A stretch of 64,000 bases of DNA from Acidobacteriaceae bacterium (lineage in GTDB: Bacteria > Acidobacteriota > Terriglobia > Terriglobales > Acidobacteriaceae), in the NCBI GenBank assembly GCA_027452125.1, contig DAIDGZ010000125.1, positions 1-64,000 on the forward strand, written 5' to 3'. A program made the position numbers and the translations under genes. Shown here piece by piece: positions 27,158 through 37,162 of this stretch. A model generated the notes under the pieces. The model made no database searches and was not told the DNA's origin. It worked only from the letters and a program-made list of their open reading frames with translations. Numbering within the stretch: position 1 is the first letter of the stretch; the number at the start of each line of letters is the position of its first letter.

Positions 27158-27804
27158 ACGGCCTCCGTGATCGGCGCCATAGCCTGCTCCAGGCGCGGCT
27201 TGAGCATCGCCAGGCCGCGATAGAGTCTGGATTTCACAGTGGAGAGCGGCGCACGCGTCACCTTGGCGATCTCCTCGAGCGACAGCTCCTCATGGAAGCG
27301 CAACACCAGCACCTCGCGGTGCAGCGTGTCGAGTTGCAGCAGGGCCGCGGCAATACGCTCGCGGTCTTCCAGGCTGGCAAAGCTTTCAAAAGGCGTCGGC
27401 TCGGTATCGGCCACCTCAAAGCTCATCGGGCGGTCATCGTCGCCGCTCTCGATCAGCTCGTCCAGGCTGCTCATGGTGCGCTTGCGGCGCATGTCGATGA
27501 CCAGATTGCGCGCGATGGTGAAGAGCCACGTCTCGAAGCGTGCCTTGCCGTTGAACTGCGCCCCGCGAACCAGAACCCGCATCCAGACCTCCTGAAAGAG
27601 GTCCTCGGCCAGCTCCCGCTGCCCGGTGAGATACAGCAAATAGCGCAATAACCGGTGCTGATACTTCGCGATCAGCTGATCGAGCAGGCCGGCATCCTGC
27701 CGTTTGAGCCCCTGCGCAACCGCAAGGCTCTCCTGCCGCGCCTGTTCCTCGGCGACGGTGGCCTTGCTCTGGGCAAAAAACGGCTGGATCGAGGCGAAGG
27801 TCAT
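27154..27804 (-). CDS. RNA polymerase sigma-70 family (ECF-type) sigma factor
   Basis: Region 2 (LRYLLYLTGQRELAEDLFQEVWMRVLVRG...FETWLFTIARNLVIDMRR) and region 4 (LQLDTLHREVLVLRFHEELSLEEIAKVTRAPLSTVKSRLYRGLAML). Confidence 0.93.
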   Translation of the reverse strand: MTFASIQPFFAQSKATVAEEQARQESLAVAQGLKRQDAGLLDQLIAKYQHRLLRYLLYLTGQRELAEDLFQEVWMRVLVRGAQFNGKARFETWLFTIARNLVIDMRRKRTMSSLDELIESGDDDRPMSFEVADTEPTPFESFASLEDRERIAAALLQLDTLHREVLVLRFHEELSLEEIAKVTRAPLSTVKSRLYRGLAMLKPRLEQAMAPITEAV

Positions 27805-27884
27805 CTCAACTGATTAGACGATAAACCCTGCCACAAAGACGAGCGAAATCGGCCGCGACAGGAAAAAGTTTCCCAGCAGGCGCC

Positions 27885-28559
27885 TCAAACCCCTCGCTCA
27901 AGGCGCTGCAGCGCCTCATCCACGGCTTTGGCGGCACGGCGCTCACGCGCTTCCACCGTCTCGTAATAGAAGATGCCCAGCAGGTGTCCCCGTCTCTGCA
28001 CCGGCGTCATCGCCTCCCATGCCTCGCGGGCGCGCGGTGTGCGCTGGAAGATCGCCCGCAGGACCGGGGGCGGCTCCTGTTCGCCTTCCATGGCCTGCAT
28101 GAGCCGCTCTGCCATCCGTTCGGCGCGCTTCAGGCGGGTTGCGGCGCCTTTGGGCTCGCTCACCCACTTGCCAATCTCTCGCCGTGTGGACTCGCTCAGG
28201 GCACCAAACCAGCGGCGCAGGCTGTGCGCCCCCTTCAACTCGCGCTCCAGTTCAGGAGGGACCAGCACCTCACGCTCCTCCATATCCGGCTCCATGCGGA
28301 TGCGCACCCGGGAACCCACCGCGGCCCCAGCGCCAGCCTGCATCTTTTTATTGACCAGCAGGATGTACCCGTCGCCGCCGAGGTTGGGAAAGAGCGAGGT
28401 GCGAAAGGGAAAACCTTCAATCTCGCCCTTCACTCGACGGCCGCGGCGCTGCGGCCAGGCCTTGGCGATATCGAAGGGGATTCGGGCGATCGTCCAGCGC
28501 AGATGGGTTCCATCCGGCTCGAGCATTGCGGTAAATGATTTGGCAGGAGAAGCGCACAT
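27885..28559 (-). CDS. DUF1905 / YdeI (OmpD-associated)-like protein
   Basis: Start refined to 28559; FDIAKAWPQRRGRRVKGEIEGFPFRTSLFPNLGGDGYILLVNKKMQ and YdeI-like C-terminal helices. Confidence 0.75.
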   Translation of the reverse strand: MCASPAKSFTAMLEPDGTHLRWTIARIPFDIAKAWPQRRGRRVKGEIEGFPFRTSLFPNLGGDGYILLVNKKMQAGAGAAVGSRVRIRMEPDMEEREVLVPPELERELKGAHSLRRWFGALSESTRREIGKWVSEPKGAATRLKRAERMAERLMQAMEGEQEPPPVLRAIFQRTPRAREAWEAMTPVQRRGHLLGIFYYETVEARERRAAKAVDEALQRLERGV

Positions 28560-28662
28560 AGTCAATCCAGCCTCGCCAGTATGCCGGTACACCGCATACG
28601 GATCAAGTCCGCCGCGCAACCCCGCGCCTGAGAACTGCTTGTGCCGTACACTGGAAGGCATC

Positions 28663-30255
28663 ATGCGCCAGCACGTCTCTCGTCTTGCCTCCCTGTTTGC
28701 CGCGGTCTCTCTCCCACTCTGCGCACAGGCGCAGGCCGCTCATTCCGCTGGCGCTGAGGCCCGGACAGAGAGTGCTTATCGGCTAGCAGTGCAGCAGGGG
28801 CCAGCCGCACTGCGCGGCTTTCTGGAGGACTTTCCCAAAGGCGCAGACCTGCACGTGCATCTCTCCGGGGCGGTCTACGCCGAGACGTTCATTCACGATG
28901 CCGCAAAGGATGGCGTCTGCATCGATCCTGCAGCGTTACAGTTTGCCAAACCACCCTGCAGCGGCAAGCTGCTTCCGGCCAGCGAGTTCTCCGGCGATCT
29001 GACCCCGGCGGAGCAAAAGCTCTACGACGAACTGATTGACGCCTTCTCCATGCGCGGCTTTGTACCCACCCCCGGCTGGAACGGGCATGACCAGTTCTTT
29101 GCCACCTTTGACCGCTTTGGCGGGCTCAACAAAAGCCACACCGCCGAGTGGGTGGATGAGGTGGCCCGCCGCGCCGCCGCCCAGAACGAACAGTATCTGG
29201 AGCTGATGGTGACGCCGCCCTTCGGCCACGCCGCTGCCCTGGGAAAAGAAATCGGCTGGAGCGCAGCGATGAGCCAGCCAAATGTAAGCCCGGCAGACTT
29301 TGCCCGGCTGCGGCAGGAACTGCTGGACCACGGCCTGCGCCAGGAGGTTGCCGCCGACCGCCAGGAGGTGGCAACCGCTGAGGAGGGCCGCAACAAGCTG
29401 GAGCACTGCAGCACCCCCCAGGCCATGTCTGCCTGCCAGGTGCAGATCCGTTACCTCTATCAGATCCTGCGCGGCAACCCGCCCCAGCAGGTCTTTGCGC
29501 AAACACTGCTGGGCTTTGAAACGGTTGAGGCCAGCATGGAGGCCGGACAGGGCGGCTTTGCCGGCATCAACTTTGTCATGCCCGAAGACGGCTACCTCTC
29601 CATGCGCGACTACGCGCTGCAGATGAAGATGGTGGGCTATCTGCACTCCGTCTATCCCCACGTGCACATCGCGCTGCACGCCGGCGAGCTGACCGAAGGG
29701 CTGGTGCCGCCAGAGGGACTGCGCTTCCACATCCGTCAGGCCGTCGAGATCGCCCACGCCGAGCGCATTGGGCACGGCGTCGACGTGATGTACGAGGACA
29801 ACGCCGCGCAACTGCTGAAGGAGATGGCCGCCCGGCACATCATGGTGGAGATCAACCTCAGCTCCAACGAAGGCATTCTGGGCGTGAAGGGCGATGAACA
29901 CCCCTTCCCGATCTACCTGAAGGAACATGTACCGGTGGCGCTCTCCACCGATGATGAGGGTGTGAGCCGCATTGATCTGACCCACGAGTATGTGCGCGCC
30001 GCGCTGGACTATCACCTGAGCTACGCGCAGCTCAAGACGCTGGCTCGCACCGGCATGGAGCACAACTTCCTGCCTGGCCCCAGCCTGTGGGCCAAGCCAG
30101 ACGACTTCGGCATGCCGGTTGTTGCCTGCCGCAGCCAGGAACTGGGCTCCCAAAAGCCTTCCTCCGCGTGCCAGGCATTTCTCCGCGGTAGCCAGAAAGC
30201 TGCAGCCCAGTGGGAGCTGGAACAGCGCTTCCACTCCTTCGAAGCGCGCTTCTAG
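28663..30255 (+). CDS. Adenosine deaminase family amidohydrolase with N-terminal signal peptide
   Basis: LHVHLSGAVYAE, ALHAGE, RIGHGVDV, VEINLSSNEGILG, ALSTDDEGVSRIDLTHEY. Confidence 0.88.
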   Translation: MRQHVSRLASLFAAVSLPLCAQAQAAHSAGAEARTESAYRLAVQQGPAALRGFLEDFPKGADLHVHLSGAVYAETFIHDAAKDGVCIDPAALQFAKPPCSGKLLPASEFSGDLTPAEQKLYDELIDAFSMRGFVPTPGWNGHDQFFATFDRFGGLNKSHTAEWVDEVARRAAAQNEQYLELMVTPPFGHAAALGKEIGWSAAMSQPNVSPADFARLRQELLDHGLRQEVAADRQEVATAEEGRNKLEHCSTPQAMSACQVQIRYLYQILRGNPPQQVFAQTLLGFETVEASMEAGQGGFAGINFVMPEDGYLSMRDYALQMKMVGYLHSVYPHVHIALHAGELTEGLVPPEGLRFHIRQAVEIAHAERIGHGVDVMYEDNAAQLLKEMAARHIMVEINLSSNEGILGVKGDEHPFPIYLKEHVPVALSTDDEGVSRIDLTHEYVRAALDYHLSYAQLKTLARTGMEHNFLPGPSLWAKPDDFGMPVVACRSQELGSQKPSSACQAFLRGSQKAAAQWELEQRFHSFEARF

Positions 30256-30532
30256 CCGGATCTCTGTTTCCCACTGTCCATTACGGGGCTCGTCCCGCCC
30301 GAGGCGTGCCCAAAATATTTTGAAAAAAATCGCGACTTTCCTCACCCAGTTTGGTTAGCATCTTGGAACGTCAGCGAATCCCCCTGAATACCCCTCTGAC
30401 GGGTAGCAGTCATACCGGACTCGGAATTGGTGTTGGGCAAGTGAATGCTCACTGGTGTCCTTTTCCCTGGAGAGGCGCAGTGTGCATACGCGAGCATACC
30501 CACACCGCTTGCTGGTTTGGTTGAGGAGGTGC

Positions 30533-32680
30533 ATGGTGCATCGTTCGTCTTGCCGGCGCTTGAGCGCGGCCTGTGCGTTTACTTTGGTTCTGGCCCTGCT
30601 GGCCAGCGGGTGTAGCGGAGGCGGCGCGGGGGGCGGAACATCGCAGACGGCCCAACCGTCCATCACAGTCACTGGAAACAACCAGGTGCGGCTGGGCAGC
30701 ACGGACGCCTTCGCCGCCAGTGTTACAAACCTGACTAACTCCGCGGTGACCTGGCAGGTAAATGGCGTCGCGGGCGGAAACTCCTCGCTGGGCACCATCA
30801 CCAGCGGCGGCGTCTATACGCCCCCAGCGACCATCCCGTCGAACAATACCGTCACCGTGAGCGCTGTCAGCGTAGCCTCTCCCACGGTCTCCGGCTCCGC
30901 GCAGGTGAGCATCCTCAACCCGGTTCCCTCGGTCTCCGCAGCCATCGCCTCGCCCGTCTCCGGTACCAGCTACACACTGGAGGTAGACGGATCGGGGTTC
31001 CTCTCCAACTCGCAGATTGAGACCAACGGCACCGCGCTCTCCACCACGTACCTCTCGTCCACTGCCCTGCAAGCTACCGTGACCATCCCGTCGGGCAGCA
31101 CAGCGTTGAGTGTGACCGTGGTGAACCCCAATCCGGGCAGCGCCACGTCCACGGCCATCAACGCCATCATCGACAAGGCCTCCGTTGCCGCTGCCGCGCG
31201 CCTGCTGGACCAGGGCACCTTCGGTCCTACGCTGTCGGGTATCCAGCATGTGCAGCAGATCGGTCTCGACGCATGGATCACCGAGCAATTCAACACGCCC
31301 GATACAGCGCTGGCCAAAATCCCCTCGCCGCTGCCGGCGCTGTGCGCCTCCAGCAATAATCCGACCCCATGCGAGCAGTCTGAGTGGTGGCAGACGGTAC
31401 TCACCGGCAAAGACCAGTTGCGCCAGCGGGTGGCTTTTGCGTTGAGCGAAATTTTTGTTATCTCCACCGACACGGTCAATGGCAACGCGGCTGTGGCCTA
31501 CCACAACATGCTGGCCAATGACGCCTTTGGCAACTTCCTCACCGTCATGCACGATGTGACGCTGTCGCCGGGCATGGGCGCCTATCTGAACATGCTCAAC
31601 AGCGCCGCGGCGCCGGCTGGGCAGATCGCCAATGAAAACTACGCGCGCGAGCTGATGCAACTCTTCACCATCGGACTCAACGAACTCAATTCCGATGGCT
31701 CACTGCAACTCGACAGCAACAACCAGCCAATTCCTACCTATACCCAGGCCCAGGTGCAGGCCTTCGCCAAAGCCTACACGGGCTGGACCTATGCCTCCTC
31801 CACGGGCGGCACACCCAGCAAGTTCCCCAACACTGCGGCAAACTACTTCTCGCCCATGGCCGCCGTGGAATCCGAACACGACACCAGCGCCAAGACGCTG
31901 CTCAACGGCACCGTGCTTCCCGCCGGACAGACCGCGGAACAAGACCTGCAAGGCGCGCTGAACAACATCTTCACCCACCCCAACGTGGGTCCCTTCGTCT
32001 GTAAGCAGCTCATCCAGCACCTGGTGACCAGCACGCCCAGCCCCGCCTATGTCCAGCGCGTAGCCGCGGTCTTTGCGGACAACGGCAGCGGCGTCCGCGG
32101 CGACATGCAGGCCGTCATCCGTGCCATCCTGGAGGATCCCGAGGCGCGCGCCGGAGATACCGACGCCACCTATGACGGCGGCCACTTGCGCGAGCCCATG
32201 CTGTGGCTGGCCAACTTCATGCGTGCCGTGGGTTTCTCCAACACAGACCCCAATGGCTCCTACAACTCACTGTCCAATTACGCGAGTTCGCTCAGTGAGC
32301 AGCCCTATCGCTCCCCCAGCGTCTTCAACTTCTTCCCGCCCAGCTACGTGATTCCGCAAACCAAGCTGAACGCCCCGGAGTTCGATCTGGAGAACACGGC
32401 CAGCGCCATCCTGCGCCTGTCGCTGGCGGATTCGCTGGTCAACAACAAAATCTCCGGCTTCAGCATTGATCTGAGCGCCACCAGCACGCTGGGGCAGATC
32501 GCCGCCAATAGTCCCGGGCAGATGGTGGACACGCTGGGCGTGATGTTCATGCATGGACAGATGCCCGCGCAGATGCGCAGCGAGATTCTCAACGCCATCA
32601 ACGGGCTGGGGACAGCGCAACAGGTGCGCGTGGCCACCTACCTGGTCATCACATCCTCGCAATACAAAGTCATGCACTAG
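30533..32680 (+). CDS. DUF1800 family secreted lipoprotein with N-terminal Ig/IPT-like repeats
   Basis: Lipobox LASGC; C-terminal AARLLDQGTFGPT...ARELMQLFTIGL...FVCKQLIQHLVTS.PSP.YVQRVAAVF typical of DUF1800. Confidence 0.85.
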   Translation: MVHRSSCRRLSAACAFTLVLALLASGCSGGGAGGGTSQTAQPSITVTGNNQVRLGSTDAFAASVTNLTNSAVTWQVNGVAGGNSSLGTITSGGVYTPPATIPSNNTVTVSAVSVASPTVSGSAQVSILNPVPSVSAAIASPVSGTSYTLEVDGSGFLSNSQIETNGTALSTTYLSSTALQATVTIPSGSTALSVTVVNPNPGSATSTAINAIIDKASVAAAARLLDQGTFGPTLSGIQHVQQIGLDAWITEQFNTPDTALAKIPSPLPALCASSNNPTPCEQSEWWQTVLTGKDQLRQRVAFALSEIFVISTDTVNGNAAVAYHNMLANDAFGNFLTVMHDVTLSPGMGAYLNMLNSAAAPAGQIANENYARELMQLFTIGLNELNSDGSLQLDSNNQPIPTYTQAQVQAFAKAYTGWTYASSTGGTPSKFPNTAANYFSPMAAVESEHDTSAKTLLNGTVLPAGQTAEQDLQGALNNIFTHPNVGPFVCKQLIQHLVTSTPSPAYVQRVAAVFADNGSGVRGDMQAVIRAILEDPEARAGDTDATYDGGHLREPMLWLANFMRAVGFSNTDPNGSYNSLSNYASSLSEQPYRSPSVFNFFPPSYVIPQTKLNAPEFDLENTASAILRLSLADSLVNNKISGFSIDLSATSTLGQIAANSPGQMVDTLGVMFMHGQMPAQMRSEILNAINGLGTAQQVRVATYLVITSSQYKVMH

Positions 32681-32710
32681 AGCCGGCCGTGTGCCCTGGA
32701 GGAGACTGAG

Positions 32711-34048
32711 ATGAAAGCCTCACGCAGAAGTTTTATCCGTTATGCAAGCCTGGCCGCGGCCGGCAACCTGCTCGGCCTGCGCCCCTTCGGCGCGCTCAAT
32801 GCGCTGGCGCAAAGCGCGGGCGACTATAAGGCGCTGGTGTGCGTGTTCCTGTTTGGCGGCAACGACGCCAACAACATGCTCATCCCCTTTGACACCACCG
32901 GCTACGGCCAATACTCGTCCATCCGCGGCCCGCTGGCCCTGGCGCAGAACACGCTGCTGCCGCTGACCCCTGCGCCGAACTTTGCCCTGAACCCCAGCAT
33001 CCCCGACATCCAAACCCTCTTCAACAACAAGAACGCAGCCTTCGTAGCCAACGTGGGCACGCTGGTGCAGCCGCTGACCCGCACGCAGTATCTCGCCGGA
33101 CAGACCGCGCCCACCAATCTCTTCTCTCACCCTGACCAGCAGTTGGAGTGGCAGAACGCCGCACAGAGCGCGGCCACGCCCACCGGCTGGGCCGGGCGCA
33201 TGGCCGATGTGCTGGGCAGCAGTTACAACTCTGGCGCTTCAATCCCCATGATTACGTCCGTGGCTGGCGATTCGCTCTTCTGCAACGGAACGAACTCCAC
33301 GCCGGTCTCCATCTCGCCCGGCAACCTGAGCGGCGCCGCCTGCTCTGAGGGCGCCGAATGTGCCGCGCGCCAGGCTGCCGCCCAGGCTCTGCTCACGCTC
33401 AACTCCGGCGTCTCGCTGGTGCAGGCCGATGACGGCATCACCACCAATGCCTATGCCTATGCCAAGACCCTCTCCGATGCCGTGCAGTCCATCAGCCCGC
33501 TGCAAACCGTGTTTCCTGCAAACAACGGCCTGGCTGCACAGTTGAAGCAGATCGCGCAGATCATCCAGGTGCGCGCCGCTCTCGGCGTGCAGCGGCAAAT
33601 CTTCTTTGCCGGCATCGGCAACTTCGACACCCATGCGGACCAGATCACTCTGCAGAACGGCCTGCTCTCCCAGATCTCGCCGGCGCTAGCCGCCTTCTAC
33701 CAGGCCACTGTGGAACTGAATGTCGCCAGCGAAGTGACCACCTTCACCATGTCCGACTTCAGCCGCGCCTTTCAGCCCAACTCCAACAACGGCAGCGATC
33801 ACGCCTGGGGCTCGCATCACATCGTCATGGGCGGCGCGGTCAAGGGCGGGCAGATCTACGGCACTTATCCAACGCTGGCCCTGGGCGGGCCGGATGACTC
33901 CGGATCCAACGGCCGCTGGATTCCCTCCACCGCCACCAGCCAGTATGCCGCGACGCTGGCGCAGTGGTTCGGCGTCACCTCCAGCGAGTTGCCCACGGTG
34001 CTGCCGGCCATCGGCAACTTCAGCACCAACAACCTCGGCTTCGTGTAG
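32711..34048 (+). CDS. DUF1501 family protein, Tat-like signal
   Basis: SRRSFIRYASLAAAGNL; LVCVFLFGGNDANNMLIPFD; TFTMSDFSRAFQPNSNNGSDHAWGSHHIVMGGAVKGGQIYG. Confidence 0.9.
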   Translation: MKASRRSFIRYASLAAAGNLLGLRPFGALNALAQSAGDYKALVCVFLFGGNDANNMLIPFDTTGYGQYSSIRGPLALAQNTLLPLTPAPNFALNPSIPDIQTLFNNKNAAFVANVGTLVQPLTRTQYLAGQTAPTNLFSHPDQQLEWQNAAQSAATPTGWAGRMADVLGSSYNSGASIPMITSVAGDSLFCNGTNSTPVSISPGNLSGAACSEGAECAARQAAAQALLTLNSGVSLVQADDGITTNAYAYAKTLSDAVQSISPLQTVFPANNGLAAQLKQIAQIIQVRAALGVQRQIFFAGIGNFDTHADQITLQNGLLSQISPALAAFYQATVELNVASEVTTFTMSDFSRAFQPNSNNGSDHAWGSHHIVMGGAVKGGQIYGTYPTLALGGPDDSGSNGRWIPSTATSQYAATLAQWFGVTSSELPTVLPAIGNFSTNNLGFV

Positions 34049-34086
34049 GCCTTTACCCCCGGGCCAGGCAGGCCTACACTTTGCGC

Positions 34087-34521
34087 ATGGACAACGAGCG
34101 CATCCGCGCCATCTGCCTGGCCCTGCCCCATGGAACCGAGACGCTGAACTGGGGCCATCGGCTGGTCTACTGGGTAGGCGACCGCGCCATCGGCGGCAAG
34201 ATGTTTGCCATGACCGATGCCGATGGCCTCAGCCGCGATGTGCTGCTCTTCCACGCCGGCCCGGAGCGTTACCACGAGCTACTGGAGGTCGACGGCATCT
34301 TTCCTGCGCCGCATCTTGCTCGTGCTCACTGGGTGGCGCTGGAACGCTGGGATGCGCTGCGCCCGCGCGAGATTGAGGACGAACTGACGCGTGCCCACGC
34401 GCTGATCTATGCCCGGCTGCCCAAACAGACCAAGACCGTGCTGGCGCTCCCTCGCAAGGAGCAGGCGCGCCTTATCGCGGAACGCAGACGGATGCTCGCG
34501 GAAAGTGAAAGGGCACGATAA
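34087..34521 (+). CDS. MmcQ/YjbR family protein
   Basis: RIRAICLALPHGTETLNWGHRLVYWVGD...ARAHWVALERWDAL. Confidence 0.8.
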   Translation: MDNERIRAICLALPHGTETLNWGHRLVYWVGDRAIGGKMFAMTDADGLSRDVLLFHAGPERYHELLEVDGIFPAPHLARAHWVALERWDALRPREIEDELTRAHALIYARLPKQTKTVLALPRKEQARLIAERRRMLAESERAR

Positions 34522-34555
34522 CCCGCACAGCGTGCCCTTCGTGGATGAGGCAGTC

Positions 34556-35023
34556 TTATTCCTCGTGATCCAACGCCTGCCCCTGGGGACCTACCTGAAT
34601 CTCTGAGTGCCTGCCGGCGGTACGCACCTGGGCCTCATAAGCCACGAGCCTGCCCCGCTTGGTCAGTGATTCCACCTTAGTGATAATGCCTTTGCCTGCC
34701 TTGCTCTTAAGAGCGCTCTGCACTTCGGCAGACAGACCATTCAGAGCCACTTGTTCTTCTACCTCCAGCAACTTTCCATCCGGAGCAATGGTCACATCAC
34801 GAGAGTGTCCGTGGACCATCATCTCCACTTCATACTCCAGCATGCCGCCTTCGCGATCTTCGCTGTACCCCTTCACAACCGCTCCGCTACTTTGCTCATT
34901 TGCGGTCTTGCTCACCGCGGGTGGCAGCGCAGACTTGGCAATCTTCTTCTCTGCGGCACATGCTGGAAGACTCATCACCAGCACCGCACCGGTGGCCACA
35001 ATCATCCTCAGTTTCTGATTCAT
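34556..35023 (-). CDS. Secreted PepSY-like domain protein
   Basis: Signal peptide; repeated EYEVEMMVHGHSRDVTIAPDGKLLEVEEQV and AYEAQVRTAGRHSEIQVGPQGQAL. Confidence 0.65.
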   Translation of the reverse strand: MNQKLRMIVATGAVLVMSLPACAAEKKIAKSALPPAVSKTANEQSSGAVVKGYSEDREGGMLEYEVEMMVHGHSRDVTIAPDGKLLEVEEQVALNGLSAEVQSALKSKAGKGIITKVESLTKRGRLVAYEAQVRTAGRHSEIQVGPQGQALDHEE

Positions 35024-35182
35024 GATGCTGTCCTTTCCGTAGCCCGGTTGACTACTTGGCCATCGTATGTGAGGTGCACTTAAGGAATGCTGAAAGCCAC
35101 CTAAGGTATTTTTGGAACCACCCTGGCTTCATTGCCGTATCTGCTCTTGGAGTCCCTAAGAGCGCAAGAAGGAGCCGATGCC

Positions 35183-35374
35183 ATGATCAAATTTCTTCTC
35201 TGGTGCATTCTTCTGGTTTTGTGCTGGCCGCTGGCGCTGGTGGCGCTGGTCGCCTATCCGCTGATCTGGCTGCTCCTGCTGCCCTTCCGGCTGGTGGGCA
35301 TCGCCGTGGGCGGAGTGCTGGAATTGGTCACGGCCATCATCTTCTTGCCCGGCCGGGTGCTCAAGGCGATCTAA
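35183..35374 (+). CDS. Small membrane protein (63 aa)
   Basis: MIKFLLWCILLVLCWPLALVALVAYPLIWLLLLPFRLVGIAVGGVLELVTAIIFLPGRVLKAI, hydrophobic throughout. Confidence 0.6.
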   Translation: MIKFLLWCILLVLCWPLALVALVAYPLIWLLLLPFRLVGIAVGGVLELVTAIIFLPGRVLKAI

Positions 35375-35504
35375 GTCTCTGGCCGTCCGTCATCGGATGA
35401 CAGGATGCTGAAATTACTTCGCTTTGAGGGCATCCGATTCGTCTCTTTCCAGCAACCTTGCCTTCCACTCGACATCCTTTCCGGCGATGCAGTAGCGTGA
35501 CCCT

Positions 35505-36290
35505 ATGGCAGTCTCTCTCGCATTGCAGGGCAAGGTGGCCCTCATCACCGGCGGCGCGCGCGGCATTGGCGCGGAGACGGTTCGGCTCTTCACCCAGGCC
35601 GGGGCGCGGGTCGTCTTCAACTACCAGCGGGCACGGGAGCGGGCACTGGCTCTGCAATCCGAGTGCGGCGGCCCCGATCGCTGCCTGGCCGTGCAGCAGG
35701 AGTTAAGCACTCCCGCGGAGGGGCGGGCGCTGGCGGCCGCGGCGGTAGCCGCCTTTGGCCGGCTGGATGCGCTGGTCGTCAACCATGGTGTATGGCCTCC
35801 GCGGGACGTGCCCATCAGCCGCATGGAGGACGCGCAGTGGCGGCACACGCTGGGCGTCAACCTCGACTCGGTCTTCGGTCTCGTCCAGGCCGCCGTGGCT
35901 CAGATGGAGAGGCAAGACGCCCCCAGTGAAGTGCGCGGCCACATTGTGCTCATCAGTTCCACCGCTGGCCAGCGCGGTGAGGCCTTCCACGCCGATTACG
36001 CGGTGACCAAAGGCGCGCTGATCAGTCTGACCAAAAGCCTCTCCAGTGAGTTAGCGCCACGGGGGATTCGCGTCAACTGCGTCGCGCCAGGCTGGGTGGC
36101 TACCGAGATGACGGAGACAACGCTCAACGACCCTGAGCAGGGGCCGAAGATTCGTACTGCCATTCCCGTGGGCCGGGTCGCGGAGCCGCGCGAGATTGCT
36201 GGCCCGGTGCTGTTTCTGTGCACCCCGCTGGCCGGCTTCATCAGCGGCGAAGTGCTCAACGTAAACGGCGGCTCGGTTCTGGTAGGATGA
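35505..36290 (+). CDS. Short-chain dehydrogenase/reductase
   Basis: ALITGGARGIGAETV; YAVTKGALISLTKSLSSELAPRGIRVNCVAPGWV; SGEVLNVNGG. Confidence 0.92.
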   Translation: MAVSLALQGKVALITGGARGIGAETVRLFTQAGARVVFNYQRARERALALQSECGGPDRCLAVQQELSTPAEGRALAAAAVAAFGRLDALVVNHGVWPPRDVPISRMEDAQWRHTLGVNLDSVFGLVQAAVAQMERQDAPSEVRGHIVLISSTAGQRGEAFHADYAVTKGALISLTKSLSSELAPRGIRVNCVAPGWVATEMTETTLNDPEQGPKIRTAIPVGRVAEPREIAGPVLFLCTPLAGFISGEVLNVNGGSVLVG

Positions 36291-36331
36291 GGTCCCCGGG
36301 CTTGCATTGCCGGGCTGGACGGAGAGGATCG

Positions 36332-37120
36332 ATGCGCAGAGTGTGGGTTGCACTGGTAGTGGCGGCATTGCTGGCGGCGCCATGCGCAATGCGGGCGCAG
36401 GTAAATCCTGACGCACAAAAGAATGCCGACCAGGCGCGCGCCGTTCTCGGCAGCATGGTAAAGGTCCTGGGCGGCGATGCCTGGCTGAACATGACCAACT
36501 TTGTCCGTGAAGGCTACTATGCCTCCTTTTACCAGGGGAAGCCTAACCTGGGCACCATGTTGTATTGGGAATACCACGCCTGGCCTGACCATGACCGCAT
36601 CGAATTCACCAAGCATCGCGACGTGGTGCAGTTCTACGAGGGCGAGCAGGGCTGGGAGGTAACCTATCGCGGCAAGCACCCCCTGCCCAAGGACATCGTG
36701 GATGACTTTCTGCGCCGCCGGAATCACTCCATTGAAACCGCCATCAAAGTCTGGATGAAGGATCCAAAAACGCTGCTGCTGTACGAAGGCAAGCGCCTGG
36801 CCGAACGCCATCTCTGCGATCAGGTCACTCTGATTACCGCGCAGAATGACTCCCTCACCATCCTGGTGGACAACGAATCGCATCTGCCCCGGCGCAGTTC
36901 CTTCCAATGGCGCGATCCCGTCTATCACGACTTCAATACCGACGCAGAGGAATACGATAACTACCATCTCGTGCAGGGCTTTCCCACGCCGCTCTCCATT
37001 ACGCGCTTCAAGAACGATGAGATGGTGCGCCAGTATTACATAACCAAGGTGAGCTATAACCAGTCGCTGCCAGCCGAAATATGGGATGTGGATGCCGCGG
37101 CGCGGCGCATCAAAAAGTAG
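36332..37120 (+). CDS. Secreted hypothetical protein (outer-membrane lipoprotein-sorting-like)
   Basis: Signal peptide MRRVWVALVVAALLAAPCAMRAQ; LGSMVKVLGGDAWLNMTNFVREG...LVDNESHLPRRSSFQWRDPVYH. Confidence 0.55.
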   Translation: MRRVWVALVVAALLAAPCAMRAQVNPDAQKNADQARAVLGSMVKVLGGDAWLNMTNFVREGYYASFYQGKPNLGTMLYWEYHAWPDHDRIEFTKHRDVVQFYEGEQGWEVTYRGKHPLPKDIVDDFLRRRNHSIETAIKVWMKDPKTLLLYEGKRLAERHLCDQVTLITAQNDSLTILVDNESHLPRRSSFQWRDPVYHDFNTDAEEYDNYHLVQGFPTPLSITRFKNDEMVRQYYITKVSYNQSLPAEIWDVDAAARRIKK

Positions 37121-37162
37121 CTTGCGCGTAGCACTGTAAATGACACGTAAGTTGTACTTGTC

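Noticed and set aside
28936-30345. 469-aa minus-strand ORF
   Set aside because: Antisense of a convincing adenosine deaminase-family gene; no coherent motifs.
30449-31660. 403-aa minus-strand ORF
   Set aside because: Antisense of the DUF1800 gene, composition typical of a shadow ORF.
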